From Imhoffiella purpurea (lineage in GTDB: Bacteria > Pseudomonadota > Gammaproteobacteria > Chromatiales > Chromatiaceae), in contig NZ_AONC01000052.1 in assembly GCF_000585215.1 (NCBI RefSeq), forward strand, positions 1 through 64,000: a stretch of 64,000 bases of DNA. Reading direction: 5' to 3'. Within the stretch, counting starts at the first letter, position 1. Each line of letters opens with the position of its first letter. The position numbers and the translations under genes were made by a program. The notes below the pieces were generated by a model. It worked only from the letters and a program-made list of their open reading frames with translations. It made no database searches and was not told the DNA's origin. Below, in pieces: positions 47,901 to 56,875 of this stretch.

Positions 47901-49777
47901 GCCGCCCCCTGGCCGTCATCGAGGCGCCGGATCTGGTCTGCGCGGGGGAGACGGTTCTCTTCAATGGTGTCGGATCGAGCGATCCGGACGGCGGGCGGCT
48001 GCTCTACGACTGGGATTTCGGCGACGGGAGCGGGTCGAGCTCGGCGATCCCGGCCAAGGCGTTCGCGAGTGGCGGGCTCTATCCGGTGACCTTGAAGGTC
48101 CGGGACGATTCCGGTCTGGACTGCGACACCGCGACCGCGCGGCATCTGGTCCAGGTCGTGGACGCGCCTGTGGCGGAGGCGGGCGAGGACGTGCGGATCT
48201 GTGCCAACACGCCGCTGACCTTCGACGGGACGGGATCGCGCGATTTCGACGGGGTCGTCAACGCCTATCGCTGGGACTTCGGCGACGGCACCCAGGGCGG
48301 CGGGCCCAATCCGACCCATCTCTATACCCGGGCCGGAGACTATGCCGTGACCCTGACCATCACGGGCGACCGGGTCGGGCGCTGCGACAACCGCCACAGC
48401 GACCGCCTGAGCGTCAGCGTGCTCGACGCGCCCGAGGTGGATCTGAGCGCGCCAGCCGGGGTGGCCCTCGGCGCGCCCGCGGTCCTGACCGCGAACCGGC
48501 TCGGCGATCCGGACGCGGTTGGGACGCCTCTGAAGTACGGCTGGGATCTGGGCGACGGCGCCCGGGCCGATGGCGCTCGGGTCGAGCACCTCTACTCCGA
48601 GCCGGGACGCTATCTGGTGACTATGACCGCCGACGACGGAAGTGGGGGCGACTGCGGCCGGGTGACGCTCCGGCACGCGATCCAGGTCAATGCTCCGCCG
48701 ATCCCGGATGCCGGCGGGGACCGGTTGGCCGCGCCGGGCGAGATCCTGTCCTTCGACGCCTCGGCGAGCCGGGATCCGGACGGGGCCATTCGCCGCTATG
48801 TCTGGGACTTCGGCGACGGCGAGACCGCCGAGGGTCTGCAGGCGACCCATGTCTATCGCGAGCCTGGCGACTATGAGGTCGAGCTCACCGTCACCGACGA
48901 TACGGATCTGCCCAACGCGAGCCGGAGTGATCGGATCGCCGTCCGCTGCAACGCGGCCCCGGTGCCGGCCTTCGAGGTGCGTCCGCCGGTGCTCTGTCCG
49001 GGCCGAGATGGGGTTCTGGATGCCGGCGCCTCGAGCGATCCGGAGGGTTCGCCGATCGCCTGGCACTGGGATCTCGGCGACGGGTCCCAGGCCGAGGGCG
49101 TCGAGGTGCGTCATGCCTATGCCGAGCCGGGCGACTATTGGGTGCGGCTCGCGGTGGAGGACGATGCTGGCGTCTCCAATTCGCGCGCGGCCCTGGGGCG
49201 TGCGCTCCGCGTCAACCAGGTGCCGGACGCGCGTCTGAGGTCGCCCCTGATGGGTTGTCCGGGCGAGCCGATTCGCTTCTCCGGGCTGCGCTCGTCCGAT
49301 CCGGATGGGCGGATCGCCCGCTATCGCTGGGACTTCGGCGACGGGTCCGGGGCGGAGGGGGCCGAGGTCGAGCATCTCTATTCGGATCCCGGACGCTATC
49401 CCCTGGTGCTGGCCGTCACCGACGATTCGGGCAGCGACTGCGCACGCGCCGAGAGGCATGCCGAGGTGCGGGTGAACGCGGCGCCCAAGGCCGAGATCCG
49501 CACCGACTCCGAGGTCGCCTATGTGGGCGGGGCCCATGACGGGGTCCTGTTCGACGCCACCGGCTCCAGCGACCCGGACGGGGACGCGCTGCGTTTCAGC
49601 TGGGACTTCGGCGACGGTGGCGAGGCGCTCGGCGCCCAGGTCCGGCATGCCTTCGCGTCGCCCGGGCGCTACAGGGTCGAGCTCCTGGTGGAGGACGATT
49701 CGGGAACCGGCTGTGCCGGCGCGCGCGCCTCGGTCGAGATCGAGGTGAAGGGCGAGCGCCCTGGGAGTTCCGAGTAG
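44915..49777 (+). CDS. giant exported protein with 15 PKD domains
   Basis: 1620 residues. The start is TTG 44915 with GGAGG 6 bases upstream, inside the end of the preceding gene; ATG 44930 would also keep the signal peptide (RGFFFCALFAGSAAVQA). An N-terminal domain (about 20-300; VRLVTFGPDAHPGKGDDDF) is followed by 15 PKD repeats of about 88 residues. Each carries a Y-x-W-D-F-G-D-G-like core and a H-x-Y/F-x-x-P-G-x-Y strand; repeat 7 (WTLDEG) and repeat 8 (WSFGDT) are divergent. No enzymatic domain, anchor or secretion signal is seen at the C-terminus (VKGERPGSSE). PKD arrays act as extended stalks on cell surfaces or S-layers, so an adhesive or spacer role is inferred. Confidence 0.85.
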   Translation: MNSRIMRGFFFCALFAGSAAVQAGDRVRLVTFGPDAHPGKGDDDFTEVVYIQVPDSAAGPLYLRLWDPDLGGTQDEPNGLWNGRTRFRLFGGEGAFSQAGPSADPSAWRSVGEVLGEAEFGEDASTDGVWHTLARFSPERGEEVGGHRLFRLLVEGVAGDDGNLYDLTVSSDAGTNRPVEGLRLLDYRPTFSVSPGPERLAEAVFAVPADADTLVIRQFDLDRARIQLELPIVGPVPLRSSGEARWEEERVAIDPGLGAERAAVQVRGGRSLLNDVVLEARDPSGVPLAFELPIRLRPPSIPPEPRADIAILDDCLGVSFDAGRSDGRDDALIGYLWDFGDGRQASGKRVEHRYEEPGLYRVSLTAIDDSGRVMDRARRGYEVKVNRSPIAVPGPERTLAPGERTIFDASASSDADGRITGYRWDFGDGAEGQGARVEHAFERPGRYPVRLEVEDDGPGPCTRTGAVTQVWVNAPPVARAGDDLRAAVGEVLVLDAGGSGDTDGELIRFHWDLGDGRTAEGTRVETFYGEPGRYRVRLAVEDDAGVGNSRSEDDLLIWINAPPLADASGPERGAVDQTLSFDASASADPDGALVEYLWDFGDGSQARGVRVEHAYAAPGRYGVRLEIRDDSGTTSATAGTGLEVVVNDPPVADAGADVWVTASQVRFDGSGSADPDGRILGYVWDFGDGTQGEGPAPAHVYALPGTYDVVLTVTDDSGTSSASRSDGMRVRINAGPVADAGPDRLVAPDETIAFDGTGSFDPDGRIRDYAWDFGDGTSASGASPDHAYAEPGLYQVRLRVADDSGHPQAFDVAEASVRVNAAPVALAGPDVLAAPDQEIRLDGSGSHDPDGRIASYRWTLDEGRPAGETAQVSLRFAKPGSHVARLEVVDDSGAANGHAEDRLSIRINHRPVAAAGAPIRTCETRVAFDGGGSSDADGDPLGYSWSFGDTGPGAEGPRVSHRFPEGGRYPVVLSVDDGTGLDNATQSASTQVWIHRRPLAVIEAPDLVCAGETVLFNGVGSSDPDGGRLLYDWDFGDGSGSSSAIPAKAFASGGLYPVTLKVRDDSGLDCDTATARHLVQVVDAPVAEAGEDVRICANTPLTFDGTGSRDFDGVVNAYRWDFGDGTQGGGPNPTHLYTRAGDYAVTLTITGDRVGRCDNRHSDRLSVSVLDAPEVDLSAPAGVALGAPAVLTANRLGDPDAVGTPLKYGWDLGDGARADGARVEHLYSEPGRYLVTMTADDGSGGDCGRVTLRHAIQVNAPPIPDAGGDRLAAPGEILSFDASASRDPDGAIRRYVWDFGDGETAEGLQATHVYREPGDYEVELTVTDDTDLPNASRSDRIAVRCNAAPVPAFEVRPPVLCPGRDGVLDAGASSDPEGSPIAWHWDLGDGSQAEGVEVRHAYAEPGDYWVRLAVEDDAGVSNSRAALGRALRVNQVPDARLRSPLMGCPGEPIRFSGLRSSDPDGRIARYRWDFGDGSGAEGAEVEHLYSDPGRYPLVLAVTDDSGSDCARAERHAEVRVNAAPKAEIRTDSEVAYVGGAHDGVLFDATGSSDPDGDALRFSWDFGDGGEALGAQVRHAFASPGRYRVELLVEDDSGTGCAGARASVEIEVKGERPGSSE

Positions 49778-49780
49778 GGG

Positions 49781-49809
49781 GCGAATGCATTCGCAGCCGG
49801 CATCCGGCT
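49781..49809. terminator. palindrome and hairpin between convergent genes
   Basis: A perfect 14-bp palindrome GCGAATGCATTCGC (49781-49794) is followed by AGCCGG-CAT-CCGGCT (49795-49809). It lies between the convergent PKD and GGDEF genes, so a terminator role is likely, although no U tract is present. Confidence 0.4.
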
Positions 49810-50963
49810 CAGAGTGCATGGACCACGCAGTTGCGCCCCTGGCGCTTGGCCGCGTAGAGTGCCGTGTCCGCGGCCTCGATGAGGTCGGAGGGAACCATGC
49901 CGGGGTGCGGAACCAGCTCGGATACGCCGAGGCTGATGGTCACATGATCGGCGATCGCCGAGTCCGGGTGCCGGATGCCGAGCCCCTCGATCGCCTCGCG
50001 CAGCTTCTCGGCGAGCTTCATGGCGTCCTCCGCCGGCGTGCCGGGAAGCAGACAGGCGAATTCCTCGCCGCCGATGCGCGCGACCAGATCTCCGGGGCGT
50101 CGCGCCGCCTTGTCCATGGTCCGGGCCACGCGTTTCAGACATGCGTCCCCCGCAGGATGGCCCAGACTGTCGTTGTAGCGCTTGAAATAGTCGATGTCGG
50201 CCATGATGAGCGAGAGCCGCGAACCCGCGCGCAGCGCACGCTTCCACTCGCCGTCCAGCGTCTCGTCGAAGAGCCTGCGGTTGCCGACTCCGGTGAGCGG
50301 GTCCATGTGCGCGATGGTGTCGAGGACGAGCCTCTCCTCGATCGAGTCGGAGAGCTGGATGCGAAGCTCGATCGATTCCCGGTTCACGCGATGGAAGCGC
50401 GACGCCGATGCCGTCATGGCGAGGGTGAAGACGACGATCATGAGCCCCATGGCCTGGTGTACCTGGTCGCCCTGGGCCAGCATCTGCAGCGTGATGGGCA
50501 GCGCCGCGGGGATGGCGAAGAGCTGGAAGGCCGGGTGCAGCGCCGAGAGCAGCGGCATGGCGCCGGCGATCATGCCGCCGAGCGCGAAGGCGAGGAAGAC
50601 CTGGTGCGCGAAGGATTCCGGGTGGAAGAGGAATATCCCGGAGGCCCCCCAGACCAGCCCCGAGGCAAATGTCCCGAGCAGGAAGCAGCGGCCCCAGTCG
50701 ACATTGTCGAGCAGCCGCCGCAGACCCGGTCTGTGATAGGCGCTGGCGAGCGCGAAACGTGCGAGCGTGACCGCCGCGAGTGTCGCGATCCAGGGCAGCA
50801 GCCGCGAGGCCGGGATGGCGTTCCAGAGGAGCGCCGTGACGATCGCCCCATTGAATCCGCTGACCAGCAGGGCGATCGCTTGCTGATGATAGGATTGCGC
50901 GACCTGCAGAGCGAGTATCCGTCCCTTCCTCGACTGCGACTCCAGATTCGGATTCGTGTCCAT
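49809..50963 (-). CDS. membrane diguanylate cyclase
   Basis: 384 residues. An N-terminal membrane module has about six helices (about 28-200), rich in Ala/Leu/Phe, without a known sensor signature. A GGDEF domain follows, starting AHMDPLTGVGNRRLFDETL, with MADIDYFKRYNDSLGHPAGD and the active-site loop RIGGEEFACLLPG. It should produce c-di-GMP. The C-terminus ends with the standard ADTALYAAKRQGRNCV. It stands alone, convergent with the PKD gene. Confidence 0.92.
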   Translation of the reverse strand: MDTNPNLESQSRKGRILALQVAQSYHQQAIALLVSGFNGAIVTALLWNAIPASRLLPWIATLAAVTLARFALASAYHRPGLRRLLDNVDWGRCFLLGTFASGLVWGASGIFLFHPESFAHQVFLAFALGGMIAGAMPLLSALHPAFQLFAIPAALPITLQMLAQGDQVHQAMGLMIVVFTLAMTASASRFHRVNRESIELRIQLSDSIEERLVLDTIAHMDPLTGVGNRRLFDETLDGEWKRALRAGSRLSLIMADIDYFKRYNDSLGHPAGDACLKRVARTMDKAARRPGDLVARIGGEEFACLLPGTPAEDAMKLAEKLREAIEGLGIRHPDSAIADHVTISLGVSELVPHPGMVPSDLIEAADTALYAAKRQGRNCVVHAL

Positions 50964-51199
50964 TGCGCAGCGCCCGCCGTAATGCCCCCATGCGGGTTTC
51001 CGTCGTCGTCATCCGCTATCGTGCGGTCCGAGGACGGTTTCCTGGGTGGCATGGATAGTATCGGCAGGAATTGCGGCGATTTGAATCCGGTTCGAGATGT
51101 TCGGCCGAATCTGCGGATGAGGCCTGGCGTGTCTGGCGCGTGCGCGCGGGGCTTGGATCCAGGGATCCAGCCCGGTGGTGTCTTCCTGTCGAACGGTCC

Positions 51200-51400
51200 T
51201 CAGCCGGCCTGGCGATAGGCGTCCATCTCCTCGAGCGAGAGATGTCTGGCCTCGTCCTCGAGCATGACCGGGATGTCGTCGCGGATGGGATAGGCGAGCT
51301 GGGCCGAGAGCGAGATCAGCTCGCCGCGGTCCTTGTCGAGGATGAGCGGGCCCTTGGTGACGGGGCAGACCAGGATGTCGAGAAGTTTCTTGTCCAGCAT
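51200..51400 (-). CDS. Trm112/YcaR family protein
   Basis: 66 residues: [19 protein letters not shown], then [16 protein letters not shown], matching the short YcaR/Trm112 family. The family usually has a zinc-ribbon CPxC-type pair; here only one Cys (CPVTKG) is visible, as in E. coli YcaR-like members. Often found next to lpxK/kdsB, it is alone here. GGAG lies 10 bases upstream of the ATG. A longer frame to 52057 is a shadow of the hydrolase gene. Confidence 0.85.
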   Translation of the reverse strand: MLDKKLLDILVCPVTKGPLILDKDRGELISLSAQLAYPIRDDIPVMLEDEARHLSLEEMDAYRQAG

Positions 51401-51529
51401 GGATTGCGTGCTCCGATGAGATGTGTGTCGAGGGTGCGTCGCGCGGCCCGAGCCGGGCCATGTCGGCGCATCGGGTTTCGCGGCGCAGTTTAACCGTCCG
51501 CGCCGCTCGGTGGCGAGCGGGTCGGATCG

Positions 51530-53140
51530 ATGAAGGTAGCGAAGAGGATGAATGCCGGAATGAATGCTGTTTCCCCCAGTGGATCCTCCGGATGGCGCGG
51601 CCGTCCCTGGCTGGCCTGGTCGGTCGCGCTCGGCGCGCTGATCGCCATCCTGGCCGCGCTTGGGCATCTGATCGCGGCCGGGGAGGGCGTCGCGATCGAG
51701 CACGATCGCCTCGGCTCCGTTCCTGCGACCCTCTATCGTCCCGCGTCCGGCCGGCCGGCACCGGCCGTGGTGCTGGCCCACGGGTTCGCCGGCTCGCAGA
51801 CGCTGATGCGGAGCTATGCCCTGACGCTGGCCCGTAACGGCTATCTGACGGTCACCTTCGATTTCCCCGGACATGGCCGCAATCCCGAACCCTTCGTGTC
51901 GAGTCTGATGGACCGCGAGAAGCGTCTGCGGGTTCTGGAGTCCGCGCTGGAGCCGGCGGTCGCGTTCGCGCTGTCCCGGCCCCAGTCCGACGGCCGGCTG
52001 GCGCTTCTGGGGCATTCCATGGCGGGCGACCCTCTGGTCGATTACGTCCGGACGCATCCGGGCCGGGTCGGGGCGCTGGTTCTGCTGTCGCCCTACGTCT
52101 CGGACGCGACGCCCACGGATGCGCTCCCCAATCTATTGCTGGCCTACGGCGCGCTCGAGCCCGGGATGCTGCACGATCAGGGACGGAAGATCCTTGCCGG
52201 CGCGGACGGCGGTGAGGCCCGGGAGGGCGTCACCTATGGCGATCCGGCGTCCGGGGACGCCCGACGGATGGAGATCGCCGAGGGCGTCGAGCATATCGGC
52301 ATCCTCTACAGCCCGGCCGCCGAGCGGGCCGCCCTGGATTGGCTCGACGCCACCTTCGGCTGGAATGGGAGCGGTTTCGTGGCGGATCGCGGGCCCTGGA
52401 TCGGTCTGCTCTATCTCGGCATCCTGGTCCTGGCCTGGCCGCTGGCCCGGGTGCTGCCCCGTCCCGCCGCCCGGCCGCTGGGTGCCGGACTGGGCTGGCG
52501 CGATCTGCTTCCTGTCGCCGTCGCTCCAGCCATTCTGACGCCGCTGATTCTCTGGCGGCTGCCCAGCGACTTCCTGCCGATCCTGATCGGGGATTATCTG
52601 GCGCTACATTTCGCGCTCTATGGCGCCATCAGCGCGCTGGGACTCTGGATCCTGCGGCGGCGGCGCGGCGCGGGGCCAGCCCGAGAGCCGGCGCGGATCG
52701 GTCGTCGCGCCCTGGCGATCGCCATGCTCGCCGCGACCGCCTATGCCTGGCTGGCCTTCGCGGTGCCGACCGACCTCTTCGTCACCACCCTGCTGCCGGG
52801 TGTCGAGCGTCTTCCTTTGGTGTTCGCCATGCTGGCCGGAACCCTGGTCTATTTCGTCGCCGACGAGTGGGTGACGCGGGGTCCGGGGGCGGCCCGTGGC
52901 GGCTATGCGGCGACCAAGGCGCTGTTCCTGGTATCGCTCCTGCTGGCCGTGGCGCTCAATCTCGCCGAGCTCTTCTTCCTCATCATCATCGTGCCGGCGA
53001 TCCTGGTCTTCTTCCTCGTCTATGGGCTCATGAGCGGCTGGATCTATGGCCGAACCCGGCACCCTCTGGTGGGCGCGGTCGCCAATGCGGTCGCCTTCGC
53101 GTCCGCGACGGCCGTGACCTTCCCCGTGGTCGGCGCCTGA
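51530..53140 (+). CDS. membrane-anchored alpha/beta hydrolase
   Basis: 536 residues. A membrane helix (about 27-48) is followed by an alpha/beta hydrolase domain with [11 protein letters not shown] (oxyanion loop), DFPGHGRN and the nucleophile elbow LLGHSMAGD (Ser near 162); the acid and the His (near 248-255, EHIGILYS) follow. The second half (about 280-536) has seven or so membrane segments. The fusion of a soluble hydrolase to a polytopic domain is uncommon but occurs as a conserved family of unknown substrate. The exact start is uncertain among ATGs at 51530, 51548 and 51560. Confidence 0.75.
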   Translation: MKVAKRMNAGMNAVSPSGSSGWRGRPWLAWSVALGALIAILAALGHLIAAGEGVAIEHDRLGSVPATLYRPASGRPAPAVVLAHGFAGSQTLMRSYALTLARNGYLTVTFDFPGHGRNPEPFVSSLMDREKRLRVLESALEPAVAFALSRPQSDGRLALLGHSMAGDPLVDYVRTHPGRVGALVLLSPYVSDATPTDALPNLLLAYGALEPGMLHDQGRKILAGADGGEAREGVTYGDPASGDARRMEIAEGVEHIGILYSPAAERAALDWLDATFGWNGSGFVADRGPWIGLLYLGILVLAWPLARVLPRPAARPLGAGLGWRDLLPVAVAPAILTPLILWRLPSDFLPILIGDYLALHFALYGAISALGLWILRRRRGAGPAREPARIGRRALAIAMLAATAYAWLAFAVPTDLFVTTLLPGVERLPLVFAMLAGTLVYFVADEWVTRGPGAARGGYAATKALFLVSLLLAVALNLAELFFLIIIVPAILVFFLVYGLMSGWIYGRTRHPLVGAVANAVAFASATAVTFPVVGA

Positions 53141-53338
53141 TGACGGATCATTGATCCCGCGCAAGCTACATTCGCCGCCCGGTTTCGCGTAAGATACGGG
53201 AACCGCTATGGTTTACTAGAGCCGCGACCCGAAACGCGGCCTGTGCCATGGCGCCACCTCAGCGGGATCGTCATTCCCGAATCGGTATCGAGATTAGAAA
53301 ACCTGGCTAGCTATCCACCGACCGGAGGAGTATTCGAG

Positions 53339-53785
53339 ATGGTCGCTTTTGCCCAGCTGCATGCGCAAAACCATAAGATCACGGAATTGTCCAACGTCTT
53401 TCTATATCTGGTTCGCGAACGCTCCATGTGCGATACGGACGTCGCCTGCGACGTCTTCTTCGATCTGACCAACCGGGTCAAGGAACACATGGAACTGGTC
53501 GACCGGGAGATCTGCGGCAGACTCATCTCCGTTCCTGATCAATCCGTGAAGAACACCGCCAATCGGTTCCTGTCCGGCTCGACCGAGATCAAGCGGATCT
53601 TCGCCTCCTACGTCAAAGAATGGTGTTCACAGAAGCGTCATGCCCTGACCATCAGCGACCACTCGGCCTTCCTCAGGGATACCGAGCAGATGTTCGCCCT
53701 GGTGATGGACCGGCTGCAGCGCGAGACCGAACATCTCTATCCGCTGATCCGCAAGCTGGACGACTCGGACAAGCAGGTCGCCTGA
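53339..53785 (+). CDS. hemerythrin-like four-helix protein
   Basis: 148 residues starting MVAFAQLHAQNHKITELS, with GGAGGAG 9 bases before the ATG; a longer upstream frame has no ribosome site. It is all-helical: His in HAQNHKIT, HMELVDREI, HALTISDHS and ETEHLYPLIRKL resemble the hemerythrin HHE arrangement, in which His/Glu residues bind a di-iron centre. Spacing differs from the canonical pattern, so the metal site is uncertain. Next to the nif operon, an oxygen or redox role is tempting but unproven. Confidence 0.55.
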   Translation: MVAFAQLHAQNHKITELSNVFLYLVRERSMCDTDVACDVFFDLTNRVKEHMELVDREICGRLISVPDQSVKNTANRFLSGSTEIKRIFASYVKEWCSQKRHALTISDHSAFLRDTEQMFALVMDRLQRETEHLYPLIRKLDDSDKQVA

Positions 53786-53791
53786 TCGTCG

Positions 53792-53823
53792 GCAGCCGAT
53801 GCGCCAGGCGCGGCATCGGTTGC
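53792..53823. terminator. hairpin between the hemerythrin-like gene and clpX
   Basis: GCAGCCGATGC (53792-53802) pairs with GCATCGGTTGC (53813-53823), with one G-U pair, around a 10-base loop. It lies between convergent genes, 7 bp after the stop codon of the plus-strand gene. No U tract is present. Confidence 0.5.
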
Positions 53824-53871
53824 CTTCGCCCCGGTGGCTCGGCCTACCCCGGCCGCGTCCCCCGATCCTGG

Positions 53872-55155
53872 CTAACCTCCCGCCGTTTCCCTCAGTGCCT
53901 GGTCCTCGGGGGCGTGCGTCCAGCGGATCTCGCCCCGGCCCTCGACGGCGTCGGCATCGACCAGGCAGGTGGTGACGCCCGACATGGATGGCAGCTCGTA
54001 CATGGGCCGCTGCAGCAGCCCCTCGATGACGCTGCGCAGTCCGCGCGCGCCCGTGCCGCGTTCGATCGCCTTCCTGGAGATCGCGGTGAGCGCCTCGGGC
54101 GTGAATTCGAGCTGCACGCCCTCGAAGGCGAACAGCTGCTGGTATTGGCGGACCAGCGCGTTCTTGGGCTCGGTGAGGATGCGCACCAGTGCGGCCTCGT
54201 CGAGGTCGTGCAGTCCCACCAGAACCGGAAAGCGGCCGATGAATTCGGGGATGAGTCCGAACTGGCGCAGGTCGTCGGGATGGGTCTCGCGATAGAGGGC
54301 CGGATCGCGGGTACCCGTGGCGTCCGCCGTGCCGACATCGGCATGGAACCCGATCCCGGATGGACCCGGACGCAGACGCTTGGTCAGCACCTTTTCCAGA
54401 CCGGCGAATGCCCCCCCGACCAGGAATAGGATGTTGCGGGTGTCGATCAGGGTGCCTTCGCCGCTATCCTTGCGTCCCTTGGCGTTGATCTTCACCTGGG
54501 TCCCCTCGACCAGTTTCAGCAGCGCCTGCTGGACGCCCTCGCCCGAGACGTCACGGGTGCCGTGCGCCGTCTCGCCCTGACGGGCCAGCTTGTCGACCTC
54601 GTCGATGTAGACCATGCCCCATTCGGCGACCTCGCGGCTGCCGCTCGAGGCGTCGAGCAACCGGGCGAGGATGCTCTCCACGTCCTCGCCGACATAGCCG
54701 GCCTGGGTCAGTGTGGTGGCGTCGGCGATGACGAAGGGGACGCCGACGATGCGGGCCAGGGTGCTGGCGAGCAGGGTCTTGCCGGTCCCCGAGGGGCCGA
54801 GCATGAGGATATTGGACTTGTCGATCTCGACCCGGTCCTCGTCGTCGAGCGAGCGGCGCGGATTCCGGGCCTCGGCCGCGAGCCGCTTGTAGTGGTTGTA
54901 GACGGCGACCGCCAGGGTCTCCTTCGCGGCCTCCTGTCCGACGATGTAACGATCCAGCTGCTCCTTGATCTCCACGGGCTTGGGGGGCGATTTCAGCGGT
55001 CCGGAGAGCGCGCGGGTGCGCCCCCAGCTACTGACGACCTGATGGGCCAGGGTGACGCAGGCCTCGCAGATATGACCTTCGATGCCGGCGATCAGGGGGG
55101 TGTCCGGGGCCTGGGAGGCGCCGCAGAATGAGCAGGTATGGACCTTGTCGTTCAT
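53872..55155 (-). CDS. clpX: nif-associated ClpX ATPase
   Basis: 427 residues. It has a zinc-binding N-terminus (CSFCGASQAP, then CEACVTLAHQ), Walker A GPSGTGKT, pore loop GYVGED, Walker B VYIDEVDKLA, sensor 2 GTGARGLRS and the ClpP-contact IGF loop (GIGFHA), so it should work with ClpP. The ATG overlaps the nifM stop (ATGA), as in Azotobacter, where clpX follows nifM. It is probably a second ClpX, dedicated to turnover of nif proteins, but the housekeeping copy is outside the window, so this is inference from context. Confidence 0.9.
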   Translation of the reverse strand: MNDKVHTCSFCGASQAPDTPLIAGIEGHICEACVTLAHQVVSSWGRTRALSGPLKSPPKPVEIKEQLDRYIVGQEAAKETLAVAVYNHYKRLAAEARNPRRSLDDEDRVEIDKSNILMLGPSGTGKTLLASTLARIVGVPFVIADATTLTQAGYVGEDVESILARLLDASSGSREVAEWGMVYIDEVDKLARQGETAHGTRDVSGEGVQQALLKLVEGTQVKINAKGRKDSGEGTLIDTRNILFLVGGAFAGLEKVLTKRLRPGPSGIGFHADVGTADATGTRDPALYRETHPDDLRQFGLIPEFIGRFPVLVGLHDLDEAALVRILTEPKNALVRQYQQLFAFEGVQLEFTPEALTAISRKAIERGTGARGLRSVIEGLLQRPMYELPSMSGVTTCLVDADAVEGRGEIRWTHAPEDQALRETAGG

Positions 55156-56039
55156 GCCGGTGCGGTCTCCTCGATCGGTGGTGCCTGTTGACGCAGTTCG
55201 GCGAGCCAGCGCTTCTGGCACTCCCGTTGCCGACGCGCGTGGAGCGACTCGTGGATCTTGTCCCGCGCCTGTTCGAATGGAACCTTGGCGGCCGCGTGGA
55301 TGCGCTCGCAGAGCAGCAGGTGGAGTCCGACCTCGCTCTCGACGATGCCGCTCACTTCGCCCTCGTCCATCCCGAAGAGGACGGCGTCGAGTTCCGGGTA
55401 GAGCTTGCCCCTGGGTACCGTGCCGAGCTGTCCCTCCTGCATGGCGGTCGGGCATTCCGAATGCTGCTGGGCGAGCTGGCCGAAACGGGCCGGGTCGGTC
55501 TTCAACTCGGCCTCGACGCGCTCGAGCCGGGCCATGGCGGCGGCGCGCTCGTTCTCGGCATAGTCTGCATTGATGGTGATGAGGATGTGACGCAGGGTGC
55601 GGCGCTCGGGTGCCTGGAAGCGGTCCTGATGGAGCTCGTAGAAGAGCCGCGCGTCGACCTCGGTGACCGCCTCGGCCTTGGAGCCCACGCGCTGCATCAC
55701 GGCGTCGAACAGCAGTTCGCGACGGAGCGCCAGACGCAGACCGGACTCGTCGAGTCCGTTCTGATCCAGTGCGGCGAGGAAGGCGTCCCCATCCTCGAAG
55801 CGGCCGCGGACCTCGGCGACCGCTTCGTCGAGACGGGGCTCGGGGATCTGGGTGTCGCGCGCCTCGGGCGATGTCAGAACCAGGCTCTCCAGTTCCAGGG
55901 TCTGGTTCGCCTGACGCTCGGCCTGAGAAAGCTGATCGCCGGTGAGTGCGCTCGGCATGCTCTGGAAGCGTTCGCTCGCGGCGCGCAGCAGATGGTATCT
56001 GTATTCCGGGCTGGATTCGCTGGGTCTGGACGCGGTCAT
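55152..56039 (-). CDS. nifM: NifM, PpiC-type isomerase for nitrogenase iron protein
   Basis: 295 residues. The N-terminal helical NifM domain (YRYHLLRAASERF) precedes a parvulin PpiC domain (about 150-255) with RTLRHILITIN, FGQLAQQHSECPTA, GQLGTVPRGKLYPELD, VSGIVESEVGLHLLL. NifM is needed for maturation of NifH. It ends HARRQRECQKRWLAELRQ. The gene overlaps nifZ by ATGA at its start and clpX at its end. No signal peptide is present, as expected for a cytoplasmic PpiC protein. Confidence 0.93.
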   Translation of the reverse strand: MTASRPSESSPEYRYHLLRAASERFQSMPSALTGDQLSQAERQANQTLELESLVLTSPEARDTQIPEPRLDEAVAEVRGRFEDGDAFLAALDQNGLDESGLRLALRRELLFDAVMQRVGSKAEAVTEVDARLFYELHQDRFQAPERRTLRHILITINADYAENERAAAMARLERVEAELKTDPARFGQLAQQHSECPTAMQEGQLGTVPRGKLYPELDAVLFGMDEGEVSGIVESEVGLHLLLCERIHAAAKVPFEQARDKIHESLHARRQRECQKRWLAELRQQAPPIEETAPA

Positions 56040-56518
56040 GATTCTGTATCGCTGTCTATCTCTGTCGAATCGGCAGTGGGTTCGGCCTCGGTCAATGCGG
56101 TCTCGGGGACCAGCAGGGTGTTGCGATCGAGGAAATGGACGTGATAGGCGACGCCCCCCGGATTGTCGCGGACCACCTTGATCACCTCGCCGATCTCGCC
56201 GGCCTCGACCAGGATCCGTCCCTGCATGCCGAGCGGGATGTTGGCGGCGACCTTGTCGCGGAACTCGAATCGGCTCGGGGTCCAGGGGGCGTCGACCGGG
56301 ATCAGCTCCTCCTCGCGGCAGCCGACGATGCGGTCGCTGTCGAGGAAGTGCACCGAATAGATGATCTGATCCTGGAGGAAGGTCCCCACGTCCTTGACGA
56401 ATCCGGTGCTGCCGCGGCGGATCAGCAGGGTTCCGGTGGATTCGCCCGGATAGGTGCCGTCGTTGCGCACGTTGCGGATGACGCGCACCTCGTCTCCATA
56501 TTCAAACTGAGGGCGCAT
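56036..56518 (-). CDS. nifZ: NifZ nitrogenase maturation protein
   Basis: 160 residues with two NifZ/SH3-like repeats: YGDEVRVIRNVRNDG with SVHFLDSDRIVGCREEEL, and FRDKVAANIPLGM with YHVHFLDRNTLLVPETAL. NifZ helps to form the second P-cluster of the MoFe protein. The acidic Ser/Thr-rich tail is variable in the family. It overlaps nifW by 17 bp and nifM by 4 bp. Confidence 0.93.
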   Translation of the reverse strand: MRPQFEYGDEVRVIRNVRNDGTYPGESTGTLLIRRGSTGFVKDVGTFLQDQIIYSVHFLDSDRIVGCREEELIPVDAPWTPSRFEFRDKVAANIPLGMQGRILVEAGEIGEVIKVVRDNPGGVAYHVHFLDRNTLLVPETALTEAEPTADSTEIDSDTES

Positions 56519-56846
56519 GCTTCACCTGTCCCATGAGGTCGCTGAGCGGTACCGAGGCGGTGCGCGGCTCGTGCATGCGGAAGACGCGGAAGACCTTTTC
56601 GGTCTGGGCGTCGGAGGCGACGAAATCCTGGTAGGCGGATTTGAGCAGGTCGGCGTGGAGCGTCCAGCGTGCCTGGGTCGCGTCCGGCATCTCCTCGACC
56701 TGGGACAGATAGTCGTGGAAGCGCTGCAGGATGTGCAGCCGGTTGACCTGGACCACGCTGCGGTCGTACTGGATGCCGAAATACTCGAGGAAGTCCTCGG
56801 CGCTGGAGAGCTCGCTCATGTCGAGGTCGAAATCGTCGTCAGTCAT
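56502..56846 (-). CDS. nifW: NifW nitrogenase-stabilising protein
   Basis: 114 residues with the NifW pattern LSSAEDFLEYFGIQYD, VVQVNRLHILQRFHDYL and KVFRVFRMHE. An N-terminal acidic extension is present. NifW associates with MoFe protein and its maturation or oxygen protection. It lies 29 bp after the TPR-like gene. The stop overlaps nifZ. Confidence 0.93.
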   Translation of the reverse strand: MTDDDFDLDMSELSSAEDFLEYFGIQYDRSVVQVNRLHILQRFHDYLSQVEEMPDATQARWTLHADLLKSAYQDFVASDAQTEKVFRVFRMHEPRTASVPLSDLMGQVKHAPSV

Positions 56847-56875
56847 GGTGTGCCTCCGGATGGCGTCTCTGTGAT

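Noticed and set aside
44915-49777. PKD DNA repeats considered as a recent tandem duplication
   Set aside because: Repeats share only the short WDFGDG and PGxY cores; the rest has diverged, so this is an old domain array.
47492-49819. 775-residue minus-strand frame across the PKD gene
   Set aside because: Antisense shadow. Its apparent repeats mirror the PKD DNA repeats and the plus-strand protein has clear domains.
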